64,000 bases of DNA from Streptococcus uberis (GTDB taxonomy: Bacteria; Bacillota; Bacilli; Lactobacillales; Streptococcaceae), in assembly GCF_000785785.1 (NCBI RefSeq), contig NZ_JRQN01000004.1, positions 50,211-114,210 of the forward strand, written 5' to 3'. The position numbers and the translations under genes are program-made. Under the pieces are notes generated by a model, which saw only the letters and a program-made list of their open reading frames with translations, had not been told where the DNA came from and did not search any database. Below, in pieces: positions 9,966-18,750 of the stretch (the stretch's first letter is position 1; the number at the start of each line of letters is the position of its first letter).

Positions 9966-12900
9966 GTGAATAAGAATCACATAAAATATGGAAAATTTGG
10001 AATATCACTTGTTGCTGCAAGTGTTCTTTTATTGTATACAGGAACGGTTAGAGCAGACGACCCTTTAGATTATCCTTCGGAAGTGATACAAAAAGGAAGT
10101 GACTCATTGTCGGAGTCAAATTTGCAAACAACACATTCACAACAAAGCGACTTAACAGATGCGAATCAAACCACTGAAAGAGAAGTGAGCAATCATTTAG
10201 AAGAATCACCAGTTGCTTCAGATTCAGATAAGTTAGGCAGTATTGGTGATGACTTGGGCAGTTTTGAAGAGAAACCTTCGAGACAAGTGCAAACTAAATC
10301 CAAAGACTATTCAGATCTTCCAGAAGCATATAAAAAAGAAGTTACTGGCATAGAAAACTCGCTTCTTGCACTCAATGACCCAACAAAGGTTAAAGAGTTA
10401 CAAAAAGAAACAAAAAATGGTTTGGGAACACTCGTTTCAGTCATTGATGTTGGTTTTGATATCTATCATTCTGCGTTTAAACTAGACAAAGGAACAGATT
10501 CATCTAAACTCGCTGTTCAAAAAGAGGGATTTGAAAAACTCAAAGAGAAAGAAAACATTGATTATGGGCAATGGATAAATGATAAAATTGTATTTGCTTA
10601 CGATTATAGTAATCAAATTAACATTTTGGGGCCAATTGATAAATCAGCTATTAATCCAAAGGAAATTGAACATATTAATCACGGAACTCACGTAGCGGGA
10701 ATTGTTGCAGCAAATAGTGAAAAAATAGCTTACAATAACTTCTTTGTAAATGGTATGGCACCTAATGCTCAACTTATGTTGATGCGAGTTTCTCCCTTAG
10801 CAAAAAACACTACTAATAATAAAGATAAATTTGCAAAGGCATATGCAAATGCTATTAAGGACTCTGTACGATTAGGTGCTAAAACAGTTAATATGAGCTT
10901 TGGTCGGTCAGCAGATTCATGGCTAGCGTTACATTCAGATGTGAAGGAAGCCATTCAATTAGCTAAAGAACATGGCGTTCTATTAGTTGCGGCAGTGGGA
11001 AATGATGGTGCTTTTGGGAAAGGATTTGACAATCCATATTCCAAAAATCCTGATTTTGGTCAGATTAGTAGTCCTGCTATTTCCAATGATATTTTAAGTG
11101 TAGGTGGTTACGACTCCAAAAAATCAGTTAGTCAAGTAGCCAGTGTTAATTCTGATGGAAAAGAGTGGAAGCTTCCTTTATTATCATCAAAAGCTTTCGA
11201 TAAAGATAAAGAGTATAACATTGTATTTGTAAATACTGGTAGTGAGCAAGATTTGGTAGGGCAAGATCTCAATGGGAAAATTGCTTTAATAAAACGGACA
11301 GGATCTGTAGGATTAGCTGATTTTAGACCTACACTTGAGCGACTAAAAAAAATTGGTGCAAGTGGTATACTGGTTGCAAATAATCGAGAACACCAAAGTA
11401 ACATGTTAATTCCCTATACAGATGTCCCACTAGGCTTTATTAGTTTTGTAGATGGCCAAAAATTAGTAGAAGCTAACAATAGTCAGATTCGTTTTCCTCA
11501 TAAATTTGAAGTAATTGACAATGCAGGGGGCGACCGTATGATGGTAGAATCAAGTTGGGGATTAAATGCAGAAGGACAAATAAAACCAGATATTGTAGCA
11601 CCTGGTTTTGAAATTTTATCAACCATTTCTAAAGATACATACGAAACATTATCTGGTACAAGTATGTCCACTCCTCATGTTTCCGGGATAATGGCCATGT
11701 TACAGGCCCAATTGGCTAATAAGTATGCAAGTCTTAACTTATCACCTGAAAAACAATTGGAGTTGACGAAACATATTGTGATGAGTTCTGCAAGAACCTT
11801 ATTCAATCCTGAAGCAAAAGCATATTACTCTCCTCGTCAACAAGGAGCTGGGGCTATTGATGCAGACAAAGCCTTCAAGGCGGAATATTATCTAACGTCT
11901 GAGGATAATCAAGCAAAAGTAAATCTTGGTAAAGTAACAGATTTGCTTACATTTGTAGTCAGAATTCATAATCTGAAACAAACAAAGAGTGAACTTTACT
12001 ATCAAACCAATCTTTTAACGGATCAAGTTAAAGAGGGGAAATTTGCGTTGCAATCGAGGTCTTTAAAGGATAGCGAATGGAAAAAAGTGACCGTTTCAGG
12101 ACCATATACTGACCTTACTCTTACAATTGATGCTAGTGACTATACTGAAGAGCTTTTGAAACAAATGCCAAACGGCTATTTCTTAGATGGTTTTGTACGT
12201 TTCAAAAAAGGAAGTCAGGATAGTCAAGAATTAATGAGTATCCCCTTCCTTGCATATAGAGGAGATTTTGCGAATTTACCAGCCCTAGAGGATCCCATCT
12301 ATAGCCAAATGAAAGATGGTACTTTTTATGAAAAGACGGTAAAAGATGGTTTAGAGAATCAATTAGACTATGAAAGTTCAATTGGTGGTTTTGGGGAAGA
12401 AGTAAAAACGAAAAATAACTATACTGCTTTAGTAACTCAAGTGACACCATGGTTTTTAGCTAATGTTTTAAAAGAGGGAATTGATCCCTTTGAGAGTGCT
12501 TATAGCGAGGAGTTACCTAAGGATATTGTATTGGGAACATATGCAAAAAGTCTTGACGAAGAAGAACACTTTACATTAGATCTGGATCAAGATGGAAAAC
12601 CTTACTTTGCTATTTCTCCAAATGGAGATAATAATTTTGATTACCTCACACCTCAAGCAACATTCCTGAGAAATGTTAAGACTATTTATGCTCTTGTTTT
12701 GAATGAAAAAGGAGAAGTTGTTTGGAAGAGTGACCAAGTAGATACCTACTCAAAGAACTATGCACAAGCTGAAGGTCATCACAAGATGGAAAAATTAGTT
12801 TGGAATGGTAAAAATCAACTAGGTGAGAAAGTTAAAGATGGCCTATACACTTACCGTATCCTTTATACGCCTGTTGTAGAAGGGGCACTAGAACAACATA

Positions 12901-13643
12901 AAGAATTTAATGTTATGGTAAGTACGCAGACACCAGATCTACCTAAAAGTGCTCATTATGATGAGAAAACTGGAATTGTGACGGTAGGTCAAATAGATTC
13001 TAAAAAATTAGTTCCGCATTACCGTACTTTTATCGCTTTTGATTATGATCAAAAGGGAGATAGTGAAATGGGTGATGGTATGACTTATAAATTTACGAAG
13101 TACTTTTTTGCTAATGAAAATGGTCAGATAATACTTCCTAAAGAAGTGACATCAGATGATAACAGTGTGACTGCTTTAGTTAGTTTGGATAAATTGACTT
13201 TAGTTGTTGAAGATAAGGCGGGGAACTTTAATAGTATTTTGCTAACTGACTTGCTTAATGCAACAAAAACAAAGCAAACTGAACAAGAAAAGTTGCAAGA
13301 AGACAAAAAAGAAGAGCAGCAATTAGAAATGGACTCTAACCACGCTAATTCATCTGCTCATAAACCCTTACAAGAGTTTATTGCTGACAAAAAAGTCAAT
13401 AGCCCTTTGGAAAAAATGGGACGGCCACTTAAAGAGTTGACAGATGACAAGAAGGAAGACACGGTCAATAACTTGGCTCAAAAACCTGTCAAAGTCCTAT
13501 CAAACATAAAGTCTAATTTACCAGAAACAGGACATAAAGACAGACAATTTGGTGTGATTGTGGCAAGCATACTCTTAGTCCTAGTCTCTCTATTTTGGGG
13601 TAATAAAAAAAGAAAAACATCAGTGACTAAAGATATAAAATAG
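9966..13643 (+). CDS. LPETG-anchored subtilisin-like serine protease (C5a peptidase/lactocepin type)
   Basis: Secreted, cell-wall-bound protease of 1225 aa. It has a signal peptide with a YGKFGIS-type motif ending near VRA-DD, and a Ser/Thr/Glu-rich pro-region to about residue 110. The S8 catalytic domain has D161 (SVIDVGFD), H239 (NHGTHVAG), oxyanion N346 (AAVGND) and S566 (SGTSMSTPH). A PA domain is inserted at about 420-530, followed by Fn3-like domains (from about 680) and a charged wall-spanning stretch. The C-terminus is LPETG, a hydrophobic helix and a KKRK tail for sortase. The start is GTG with a strong GGAGG. S. pyogenes ScpA and other streptococcal relatives cleave C5a or chemokines; the target here is not predictable. 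Several gut/milk lactocepins are also similar, so host-protein specificity is inference. Confidence 0.9.
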   Translation: MNKNHIKYGKFGISLVAASVLLLYTGTVRADDPLDYPSEVIQKGSDSLSESNLQTTHSQQSDLTDANQTTEREVSNHLEESPVASDSDKLGSIGDDLGSFEEKPSRQVQTKSKDYSDLPEAYKKEVTGIENSLLALNDPTKVKELQKETKNGLGTLVSVIDVGFDIYHSAFKLDKGTDSSKLAVQKEGFEKLKEKENIDYGQWINDKIVFAYDYSNQINILGPIDKSAINPKEIEHINHGTHVAGIVAANSEKIAYNNFFVNGMAPNAQLMLMRVSPLAKNTTNNKDKFAKAYANAIKDSVRLGAKTVNMSFGRSADSWLALHSDVKEAIQLAKEHGVLLVAAVGNDGAFGKGFDNPYSKNPDFGQISSPAISNDILSVGGYDSKKSVSQVASVNSDGKEWKLPLLSSKAFDKDKEYNIVFVNTGSEQDLVGQDLNGKIALIKRTGSVGLADFRPTLERLKKIGASGILVANNREHQSNMLIPYTDVPLGFISFVDGQKLVEANNSQIRFPHKFEVIDNAGGDRMMVESSWGLNAEGQIKPDIVAPGFEILSTISKDTYETLSGTSMSTPHVSGIMAMLQAQLANKYASLNLSPEKQLELTKHIVMSSARTLFNPEAKAYYSPRQQGAGAIDADKAFKAEYYLTSEDNQAKVNLGKVTDLLTFVVRIHNLKQTKSELYYQTNLLTDQVKEGKFALQSRSLKDSEWKKVTVSGPYTDLTLTIDASDYTEELLKQMPNGYFLDGFVRFKKGSQDSQELMSIPFLAYRGDFANLPALEDPIYSQMKDGTFYEKTVKDGLENQLDYESSIGGFGEEVKTKNNYTALVTQVTPWFLANVLKEGIDPFESAYSEELPKDIVLGTYAKSLDEEEHFTLDLDQDGKPYFAISPNGDNNFDYLTPQATFLRNVKTIYALVLNEKGEVVWKSDQVDTYSKNYAQAEGHHKMEKLVWNGKNQLGEKVKDGLYTYRILYTPVVEGALEQHKEFNVMVSTQTPDLPKSAHYDEKTGIVTVGQIDSKKLVPHYRTFIAFDYDQKGDSEMGDGMTYKFTKYFFANENGQIILPKEVTSDDNSVTALVSLDKLTLVVEDKAGNFNSILLTDLLNATKTKQTEQEKLQEDKKEEQQLEMDSNHANSSAHKPLQEFIADKKVNSPLEKMGRPLKELTDDKKEDTVNNLAQKPVKVLSNIKSNLPETGHKDRQFGVIVASILLVLVSLFWGNKKRKTSVTKDIK

Positions 13644-13690
13644 CATTTTAGATAGTAAATAAATAAAAATAAAACCTTAACCGAAATAAG

Positions 13691-13738
13691 CAAACCAGTT
13701 AATTACCTGTACTTCAGATAATTGACTGGTTTGTTTTT
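13691..13738 (+). terminator. Terminator after the protease gene
   Basis: 15-bp stem with one G-T pair (13691-13705 / 13719-13733), a 13-nt loop, then GTTTTT. Confidence 0.85.
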
Positions 13739-13743
13739 ATTTT

Positions 13744-14333
13744 AAATTTAAACCTCCTAAGCCGAATTGAACCAACACAAAAAATAACAGCATTAGTCTA
13801 GTTAACACTTTAGTTAGAAAATAAGTGGATTACTTTAGGAAAGCTATTTCATTGAAAGTCTATCTCATTTTTGTCAGCGACAATTAATTTTATGCATAAA
13901 AGTTAGGAGATAGACTTGTCCTATAAATAATAATTTTATATACTAAAATAGAGAATTCAAGTTTTTGTTTTTTTGTGCTATTTTAGTTTAGATGAATAGT
14001 TGAATCAAAGCATTTTTAATCTTTTTAAAGTTTACGATTAGTTATGTTTGAGTATTTTTTTAAAACAAGAACTTCTTTCAGGACTGATTTAAATAAAAAT
14101 AATCTGAACAAAGAGGAAATAACCATTATTTGTTATACTATTTTTCAAAAAAACTTATCCGTAAGGGCAATGTTTTAATGGCAGATTAGCCTTTTTTTGA
14201 TACAAAATTATTGTAACTATCTATAGGAAGAATATGCAACAAAATAAGATTATTGCTATAAACAGTAACAGATTGGGATTTTTATAAACTACTTATTTTA
14301 TTTTTTCTGTTTTTTCTCCAATAAGAAATCAAC
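13744..14333. other. Long AT-rich gap at the edge of the choline island
   Basis: About 590 bases without a supportable gene. A 44-codon frame from ATG 14044 has no ribosome site or recognisable product. The only structures seen are the spaced inverted repeat listed separately and poly-T tracts. The gap separates the protease from the MerR gene and may be an old junction. Confidence 0.5.
13856..13917. repeat. Spaced 11-bp inverted repeat
   Basis: AAGTCTATCTC (13856-13866) is exactly mirrored by GAGATAGACTT (13907-13917) 40 bp on. Function unknown; could be an RNA stem or a mobile-element end remnant. Confidence 0.4.
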
Positions 14334-14364
14334 TTGACCTTACCCTAATGGTAGGGATTACAAT
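14334..14364 (+). promoter_or_regulatory. MerR-type operator-promoter before the regulator gene
   Basis: TTGACC (14334-14339) and TACAAT (14359-14364) are separated by 19 bp instead of 17, with a dyad CCCTA-ATGG-TAGGG centred in the spacer. This geometry is the hallmark of promoters that MerR proteins untwist. The same -35 and -10 hexamers and a related dyad recur at 15797-15827 before the microcompartment operon. Autoregulation by the MerR protein encoded from 14500 is inferred. Confidence 0.75.
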
Positions 14365-14499
14365 GAAAATATTCATCTGTTATATAAAAGTAAAACAATC
14401 ACTAAAAATGAATTACAGTAACAATAAGTTGTCAGTAGTTTTTTTAATATTGGGAATTTCAATGCTATAGACTAACAATATGATATGAGGTGAAAGAGA

Positions 14500-15387
14500 A
14501 TGGTAGAAGATGGATTGTTTTCTATTGGGCGTGCAGCGAGTATGAGTGGGGTTTCAGCAAAAACGTTACGTTACTATGAAAGTTTAGGCCTTATTCAACC
14601 CAAATATACTTGTAGTGATAATGGTTATCGATTTTATGATAATGAAACTCTGCTTTTAATTCCTGTTATAAAATACTATCAACAAGTTGGTTTAAACTTA
14701 AAAAGAATTAAGGAATTAATTTCATTAAAAGGTTGCGCAAATCATTATAATTACCTAAAACAGCGAAAGGCTGAAATTCAAGCTGAAAGAGAAAGGTTAA
14801 TGATTTCGCTTGCTTCAATTGATGATTGGATACAATTAATTATTGAAGGTGAGATGTGTCTTCAGAATAAATCACAATTAAAACAATTTGCGGCCTGTCA
14901 AATTGTTAGTGTTAAGTATTATAGTGAAGAGGCTAGTTATTGTCATATTAAACAACCATTTACCTATTCCTATAAGGAATCGATTATCAATTTGGAATGG
15001 ATTAGATATTTAGAAGAACATCATCTTGAGGTATCAGGTCCGGTAATTTTGAAATATGATTCGCATCAACAAAAAATTGATGGGAATTGTCAATCGGCAA
15101 CGATATTGCAACATTGTATTCCAGAATCAGCTGATTATCCTACTTTTGGTGGCTTTATGGCACTTTGTTGTTACCATATTGGATCACTAGATACAATTAA
15201 TGAAACTTACCAAAAATTAATTACGTATGCTAATAAAAACCATTATTCTTTGAAAGAAGAATGTTTTGAACGACATGTCATTGATTATTGGGTTACTCAA
15301 AATTTAGATGAATTTGTAACAGAGGTCATTATTCCCATTGTTACAAAGGATGAAATTACAAAAATAACTGGACAAAATGATTTGTAG
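14500..15387 (+). CDS. MerR-family regulator of the choline microcompartment operon (inferred)
   Basis: 295-aa regulator. Residues about 5-75 form a MerR winged helix (FSIGRAASMSGVSAKTLRYY, NGYRFYDNETLLL), followed by a coiled-coil dimerisation helix (about 80-120). Residues about 135-290 look like a GyrI/BmrR-type effector-binding domain (ACQIVSVKYYSEE ... SADYPTFGGFMALCCYHIG). The effector domain is cysteine-rich, so a small organic ligand, a redox signal or an aldehyde are all possible; choline is an attractive guess from context. Ribosome site GAGGTGA precedes the ATG. The gene stands alone between its own 19-bp-spacer promoter and a terminator, and points at the operon that carries the second matching operator. 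Confidence 0.85.
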   Translation: MVEDGLFSIGRAASMSGVSAKTLRYYESLGLIQPKYTCSDNGYRFYDNETLLLIPVIKYYQQVGLNLKRIKELISLKGCANHYNYLKQRKAEIQAERERLMISLASIDDWIQLIIEGEMCLQNKSQLKQFAACQIVSVKYYSEEASYCHIKQPFTYSYKESIINLEWIRYLEEHHLEVSGPVILKYDSHQQKIDGNCQSATILQHCIPESADYPTFGGFMALCCYHIGSLDTINETYQKLITYANKNHYSLKEECFERHVIDYWVTQNLDEFVTEVIIPIVTKDEITKITGQNDL

Positions 15388-15427
15388 GAGTTGAAACTTG
15401 GTAAATAATTCAATAACCTGTAGTAGC

Positions 15428-15460
15428 AAGTGAAGGCAAGCAAATTGCTTTCACTTTTTG
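15428..15460 (+). terminator. Terminator of the MerR gene
   Basis: 12-bp stem with one mismatch (15428-15439 / 15445-15456), followed by a T-rich run. Confidence 0.75.
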
Positions 15461-15610
15461 TTTTTGCTATAAGGTGAAATTTATAGCAAATCTATTGGAT
15501 TATATCAAAGTGGGTTTCAGTGACTAGCTTTACTAGAAGAGTCTTGATAGATTCAGGAAGATATGAGTCGAATAAAAAAATAATACCTGCCAAATGTTTG
15601 CTTACTTTTC

Positions 15611-15639
15611 AAAACCTTTCTCTTAGAGGAAGGTTTTTT
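15611..15639 (+). terminator. Second hairpin in the regulator-operon gap
   Basis: AAAACCTTTCTC / GAGGAAGGTTTT (15611-15622 / 15626-15637, one G-T pair) then T residues. No gene ends here, so it is a back-up terminator or closes an unseen small transcript. The rest of 15461-15796 shows no recognisable feature. Confidence 0.5.
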
Positions 15640-15796
15640 GTTAAGTTAATTTTACATTATTGTAAGATATAGTCAAAATTCAGGTTATTAACAGTTAAAA
15701 CTACTTATCTTTCACAAATAAGTAGCTACTTAACCCCTTATAAACGGCAAATCATTTGTTTTAAATGTGAAAAATTAATTTTTTCACAAAATAATA

Positions 15797-15827
15797 TTGA
15801 CCTTCCAGTTGTGGAAGGGCTTACAAT
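15797..15827 (+). promoter_or_regulatory. MerR-type operator-promoter of the microcompartment operon
   Basis: TTGACC (15797-15802), 19-bp spacer, TACAAT (15822-15827), with a perfect 7-bp dyad CCTTCCA-GTTG-TGGAAGG across the spacer. It matches the site before the MerR gene at both hexamers and 12 of 19 spacer positions. It would give a leader of about 145 nt before the first shell gene. Induction by the MerR protein is inferred. Confidence 0.78.
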
Positions 15828-15979
15828 TGTTTTGTGGCCTACTTACTTTATATTAAATAAACATAATAAAAAGAGTGTAGAGCTTATTTTTTAATTACAA
15901 AGTAATTCTAGTTGAGATAATGCATTCCTTTTTTGAAAAGTATTATCCCAATAACAATATATAATATGGAGGTCGTCTT

Positions 15980-16258
15980 ATGAATTCCGAAGCTTTAGGA
16001 ATGATTGAAACAAAAGGACTTGTTGGCTCAATTGAGGCAGCAGATGCTATGGTTAAGGCAGCAAATGTCACATTAATCGGCAAAGAACTTGTTGGTGGAG
16101 GATTAGTAACTGTCTTGGTTCGTGGTGATGTCGGTGCTGTTAAAGCAGCAACAGATGCTGGTGCTGCAGCTGCACAACGAATTGGTGAATTAGTATCTGT
16201 CCATGTTATTCCACGTCCTCATGGAGAAGTGGAAATGATTTTGCCAAGTAAGTCATAG
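15980..16258 (+). CDS. BMC-domain hexameric shell protein
   Basis: 92-aa single-BMC-domain protein (PduA/EutM/CmcA class) forming hexameric tiles of the compartment shell. Signature stretches are [29 protein letters not shown], the pore-region [19 protein letters not shown] and HVIPRPH. First gene after the MerR-type promoter, with AATATGGAGG upstream of the ATG. It is nearly identical to the shell proteins at 29776 and 30087 and to the N-terminus of the one at 26778, so these are recent paralogues. Confidence 0.95.
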   Translation: MNSEALGMIETKGLVGSIEAADAMVKAANVTLIGKELVGGGLVTVLVRGDVGAVKAATDAGAAAAQRIGELVSVHVIPRPHGEVEMILPSKS

Positions 16259-16394
16259 TGAGTCGGTAAAATTTGATTTTGAAGGTTTGGGTGTATAAGA
16301 ATAAGGGTGGTGTCATCAAAAAATGCCACTTCGATTTTATCCCAAATCACTAAAAGTCTTATGGATTTCAAATATTAAGAATAGAGGTATAAAG

Positions 16395-16676
16395 ATGGGT
16401 TTATTACCAGCAAGAACAGCTGTTTTGAACTATATGAATAAAGTTCCTGAAGCAGATGTTCGCCAAGTTATGGAAGCTTTAAAAGGGCAGTATGGTCAAG
16501 AAAAACAGTTTACTGAGCCCTTGTTTTTGGAACATTTAATGTCTTTAGAATGCAATGGCTATCTTGAACAAGCTAGCTATGATTTGGACGACAAGGGGCA
16601 ATTACGAATAAATTTCAAAATCACTGACGATGGTCGCTTCGCTGTTCAAAAATATATTGCAAAAGTTTTTCAATAG
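16395..16676 (+). CDS. Small conserved-looking protein, possible winged helix; function unknown
   Basis: 93-aa soluble protein. The open frame extends upstream to 16323, but AGAGG lies directly before ATG 16395 and nothing suitable precedes the earlier start. The sequence alternates predicted helices with a terminal beta hairpin (NGYLEQASYDLDDKGQLRINFKITDDGRFAV), which resembles a winged-helix or small phage-repressor-like fold. It lies between two shell genes, so a role in shell assembly, cargo binding or regulation is possible. I do not recognise the family. Confidence 0.65.
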   Translation: MGLLPARTAVLNYMNKVPEADVRQVMEALKGQYGQEKQFTEPLFLEHLMSLECNGYLEQASYDLDDKGQLRINFKITDDGRFAVQKYIAKVFQ

Positions 16677-16693
16677 CAAAAGGAGTAATTAAT

Positions 16694-16990
16694 ATGAGAT
16701 ATCATGGTGGACAAGCTCTCGGTTTAGTTGAAACTGTTGGATTAGTTCCAGCTTTAGAAGCTTGTGACAAAATGTTAAAGGCTAGTAATGTTTCTCTTGT
16801 TTCTTACGAAAATGTAGGGTCAACATTAGTAACTATAATGGTTGTTGGAGATGTTGCTGCCGTTGAAGCATCAGTCGAAGCAGGTGCCCATGCAGCTGCA
16901 GCAATTGGGAAGTTAACTTCTCATAATGTGATGCCTAGACCGATTTCCTCAGTTGGGGATATTGTGTCTGTGCATGATATTGATAATTGA
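16694..16990 (+). CDS. BMC-domain hexameric shell protein, divergent paralogue
   Basis: 98-aa single BMC domain (ALGLVETVGLVPALEACDKM, KASNVSLVSYENVGSTLVTIMVVGDVAAVEASVEAG, HNVMPRPISS). Its pore region (VGSTLV) differs from the GGGLV of the main shell paralogues, so it may have different permeability. Ribosome site AAAAGGAG; its stop is followed after 14 bases by the next shell gene. Confidence 0.93.
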   Translation: MRYHGGQALGLVETVGLVPALEACDKMLKASNVSLVSYENVGSTLVTIMVVGDVAAVEASVEAGAHAAAAIGKLTSHNVMPRPISSVGDIVSVHDIDN

Positions 16991-17004
16991 TAAAGGAGAA
17001 TATT

Positions 17005-17322
17005 GTGGAAAGATATCAAGCAATTGGAGCCATTGAAACTTTTGGTTTAGTTTATGTCTTAGAAGCAGCGGACGCAATGGTAAAAGCTTCAGAAGTGGAT
17101 GTCATTGGTTATGAAAACACGGCTTCAGGTTATATTTCAGTTATCATTCAAGGTGAGACGGAAGCTTGTAAAACAGCAGTTGCTGCTGGTGTTAAGGCTG
17201 TTGAAAAAATGAATGCCCAAGTATATAGCCATGTTGTAATCCCTGGACCACACGAAGATTTGAAAAAAATTATTGACCGTTATTCATTGTCAGTTTTATT
17301 GCCAGAAGAAAATCAAGAATAA
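17005..17322 (+). CDS. BMC-domain hexameric shell protein, third type
   Basis: 105-aa single BMC domain (AIGAIETFGLVYVLEAADAM, KASEVDVIGYENTASGYISVIIQGETEACKTAV, HVVIPGPHEDLKKI) with a short C-terminal tail. GTG at 17005 is preferred to the upstream TTG at 16987 because AAAGGAG (16993-16999) is placed correctly for it and conserved similarity begins there. Pore motif TASGY differs again from neighbours, giving the shell at least three hexamer classes. Confidence 0.88.
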   Translation: MERYQAIGAIETFGLVYVLEAADAMVKASEVDVIGYENTASGYISVIIQGETEACKTAVAAGVKAVEKMNAQVYSHVVIPGPHEDLKKIIDRYSLSVLLPEENQE

Positions 17323-17337
17323 GAAAGTGTATTGTAA

Positions 17338-18681
17338 ATGAGATATATTGACAAAGATTTAGATTCTATTCAAGAAATGAGGAATCTCCTTCTGAATGCT
17401 CAAACATCTTTTGTTCAATTACAAGATCTTGCACAGAGTGATTTAGATACGTATTGCGATAGTTTTACTGAAGAAGTACAGAAGGCTGCTAGTCAATTGA
17501 TTCATCGTTTTGTAACAGGTAATAATTACGGTAGTGAAAAAGATGAAGTATTTCTTTACGAAAGCTTTATAAAACGCTTCAAAAAAACTTACCAAAAGGA
17601 ATCATATGTCGGAATTATTAATGGAAATTTGAACGACAAAGTGATTGAGATTGGTGTACCGCTTGGTACTGTAGCTATTTTATTACCCAGTCATCCTAGT
17701 TTCACACTGCTAGTCAACACCATATTATTAGCCATGAAATCAGGAAATGCTTTAATCTTTGTTGCCAATAAATTATCTAAAAAAGTAACAATTGAAAGTA
17801 TTAAAGAACTAATCAACTTAGTGGAAACGATTGGGTATTTAAGAGGGGCAATTTCAGTCTCAGAAATTACTTGTGATGCAGGGATTAAGGAGCTCCTAGC
17901 TAGTGATAAGTTATCATTGATTATTAATATTGGCTGTCCTGAATTTATCTCAGATACTTATCAGACAAATACGTCACAGATTTATGGCGGTGAATCATCA
18001 GGACCTGTATTCATTGAAAGAAGTGCTGACATTGAGCAAGCTGTCAAAGATGTGATTTATTCTAGAAGTTTCAATAATGGCATAATGCCAGGTGCCGAAC
18101 AATTTCTGGTCACTGAAAATGTGATTCGGAATGCCATTAAAAAAGCAATGGTTGATAATGGTGCTTATCTCTTGAATGAAGATGAAACAAAAGCATTAAT
18201 AGCATTTTTAAGACAATCTGAAAAAAATGTCTTAGACAACTACGTTGGTAAATCTGCAATCTGGATTGCTCAAAAAGCGGGTATTTCAGTACCGGATACA
18301 ACTAAGGTATTGGTTTCTGTCCAAGATTATATCACAGAAGAAGATTTCTTTAGTAAGAAGCTACTTTGCCCGATTATTATTGTGTATTTAGAGCCTGATT
18401 GGACGCTTGCTTGCACAAAATGCATGGCTTTGTTGGCAGAATTGAGGATGGGGCATACCTTGACAATACATTCAAAGGATTGGCAAGTTATAAAGGAATT
18501 TGCGACAGTGAAAACTGTGGGAAGAATGGTTGTAAATGGCCCAACTGTCTGCTCAGCCATTGGGATAAGTTCCAATTTTGCACCGTCAATGATTTTAGGT
18601 GGACTGACAACTGGTCGTGGTTATTGCTCTGAAAATATCACACCAAAGCATCTGACATATACAAGGCGGATAGGATTTTAG
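17338..18681 (+). CDS. Aldehyde dehydrogenase-like protein lacking the catalytic cysteine
   Basis: 447-aa member of the CoA-acylating aldehyde dehydrogenase (EutE/PduP) superfamily. Cofactor-domain similarity is clear (GVPLGTVAILLPSHPSFTLL), but the catalytic loop reads FNNGIMPGAEQ where the paralogue CutF (27369-29042) has FDNGTICASEQ. The nucleophilic cysteine is replaced by proline at residue 251. It is also about 110 residues shorter, lacking the C-terminal encapsulation extension. It is therefore unlikely to oxidise acetaldehyde; a structural, scaffolding or CutF-modulating role is more plausible. The frame is intact over its whole length, which argues against simple decay. Confidence 0.85.
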   Translation: MRYIDKDLDSIQEMRNLLLNAQTSFVQLQDLAQSDLDTYCDSFTEEVQKAASQLIHRFVTGNNYGSEKDEVFLYESFIKRFKKTYQKESYVGIINGNLNDKVIEIGVPLGTVAILLPSHPSFTLLVNTILLAMKSGNALIFVANKLSKKVTIESIKELINLVETIGYLRGAISVSEITCDAGIKELLASDKLSLIINIGCPEFISDTYQTNTSQIYGGESSGPVFIERSADIEQAVKDVIYSRSFNNGIMPGAEQFLVTENVIRNAIKKAMVDNGAYLLNEDETKALIAFLRQSEKNVLDNYVGKSAIWIAQKAGISVPDTTKVLVSVQDYITEEDFFSKKLLCPIIIVYLEPDWTLACTKCMALLAELRMGHTLTIHSKDWQVIKEFATVKTVGRMVVNGPTVCSAIGISSNFAPSMILGGLTTGRGYCSENITPKHLTYTRRIGF

Positions 18682-18705
18682 TAAGACAAATAAGAAGATA
18701 GAATT

Positions 18706-18731
18706 TTAGAAATAACTGCTTGTATTTCTAA
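18706..18731 (+). promoter_or_regulatory. Stem-loop just upstream of cutC
   Basis: Perfect 9-bp stem TTAGAAATA / TATTTCTAA (18706-18714 / 18723-18731) immediately before the cutC ribosome site. No T-tract follows, so it is more likely an mRNA stabiliser or processing site than a terminator. Confidence 0.5.
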
Positions 18732-18750
18732 CAGAGAGGAAATATCACAA

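Noticed and set aside
14044..14178. 44-codon ORF in the gap before the MerR gene
   Set aside because: No ribosome site, no recognisable product, AT-rich composition; not supported as a gene.
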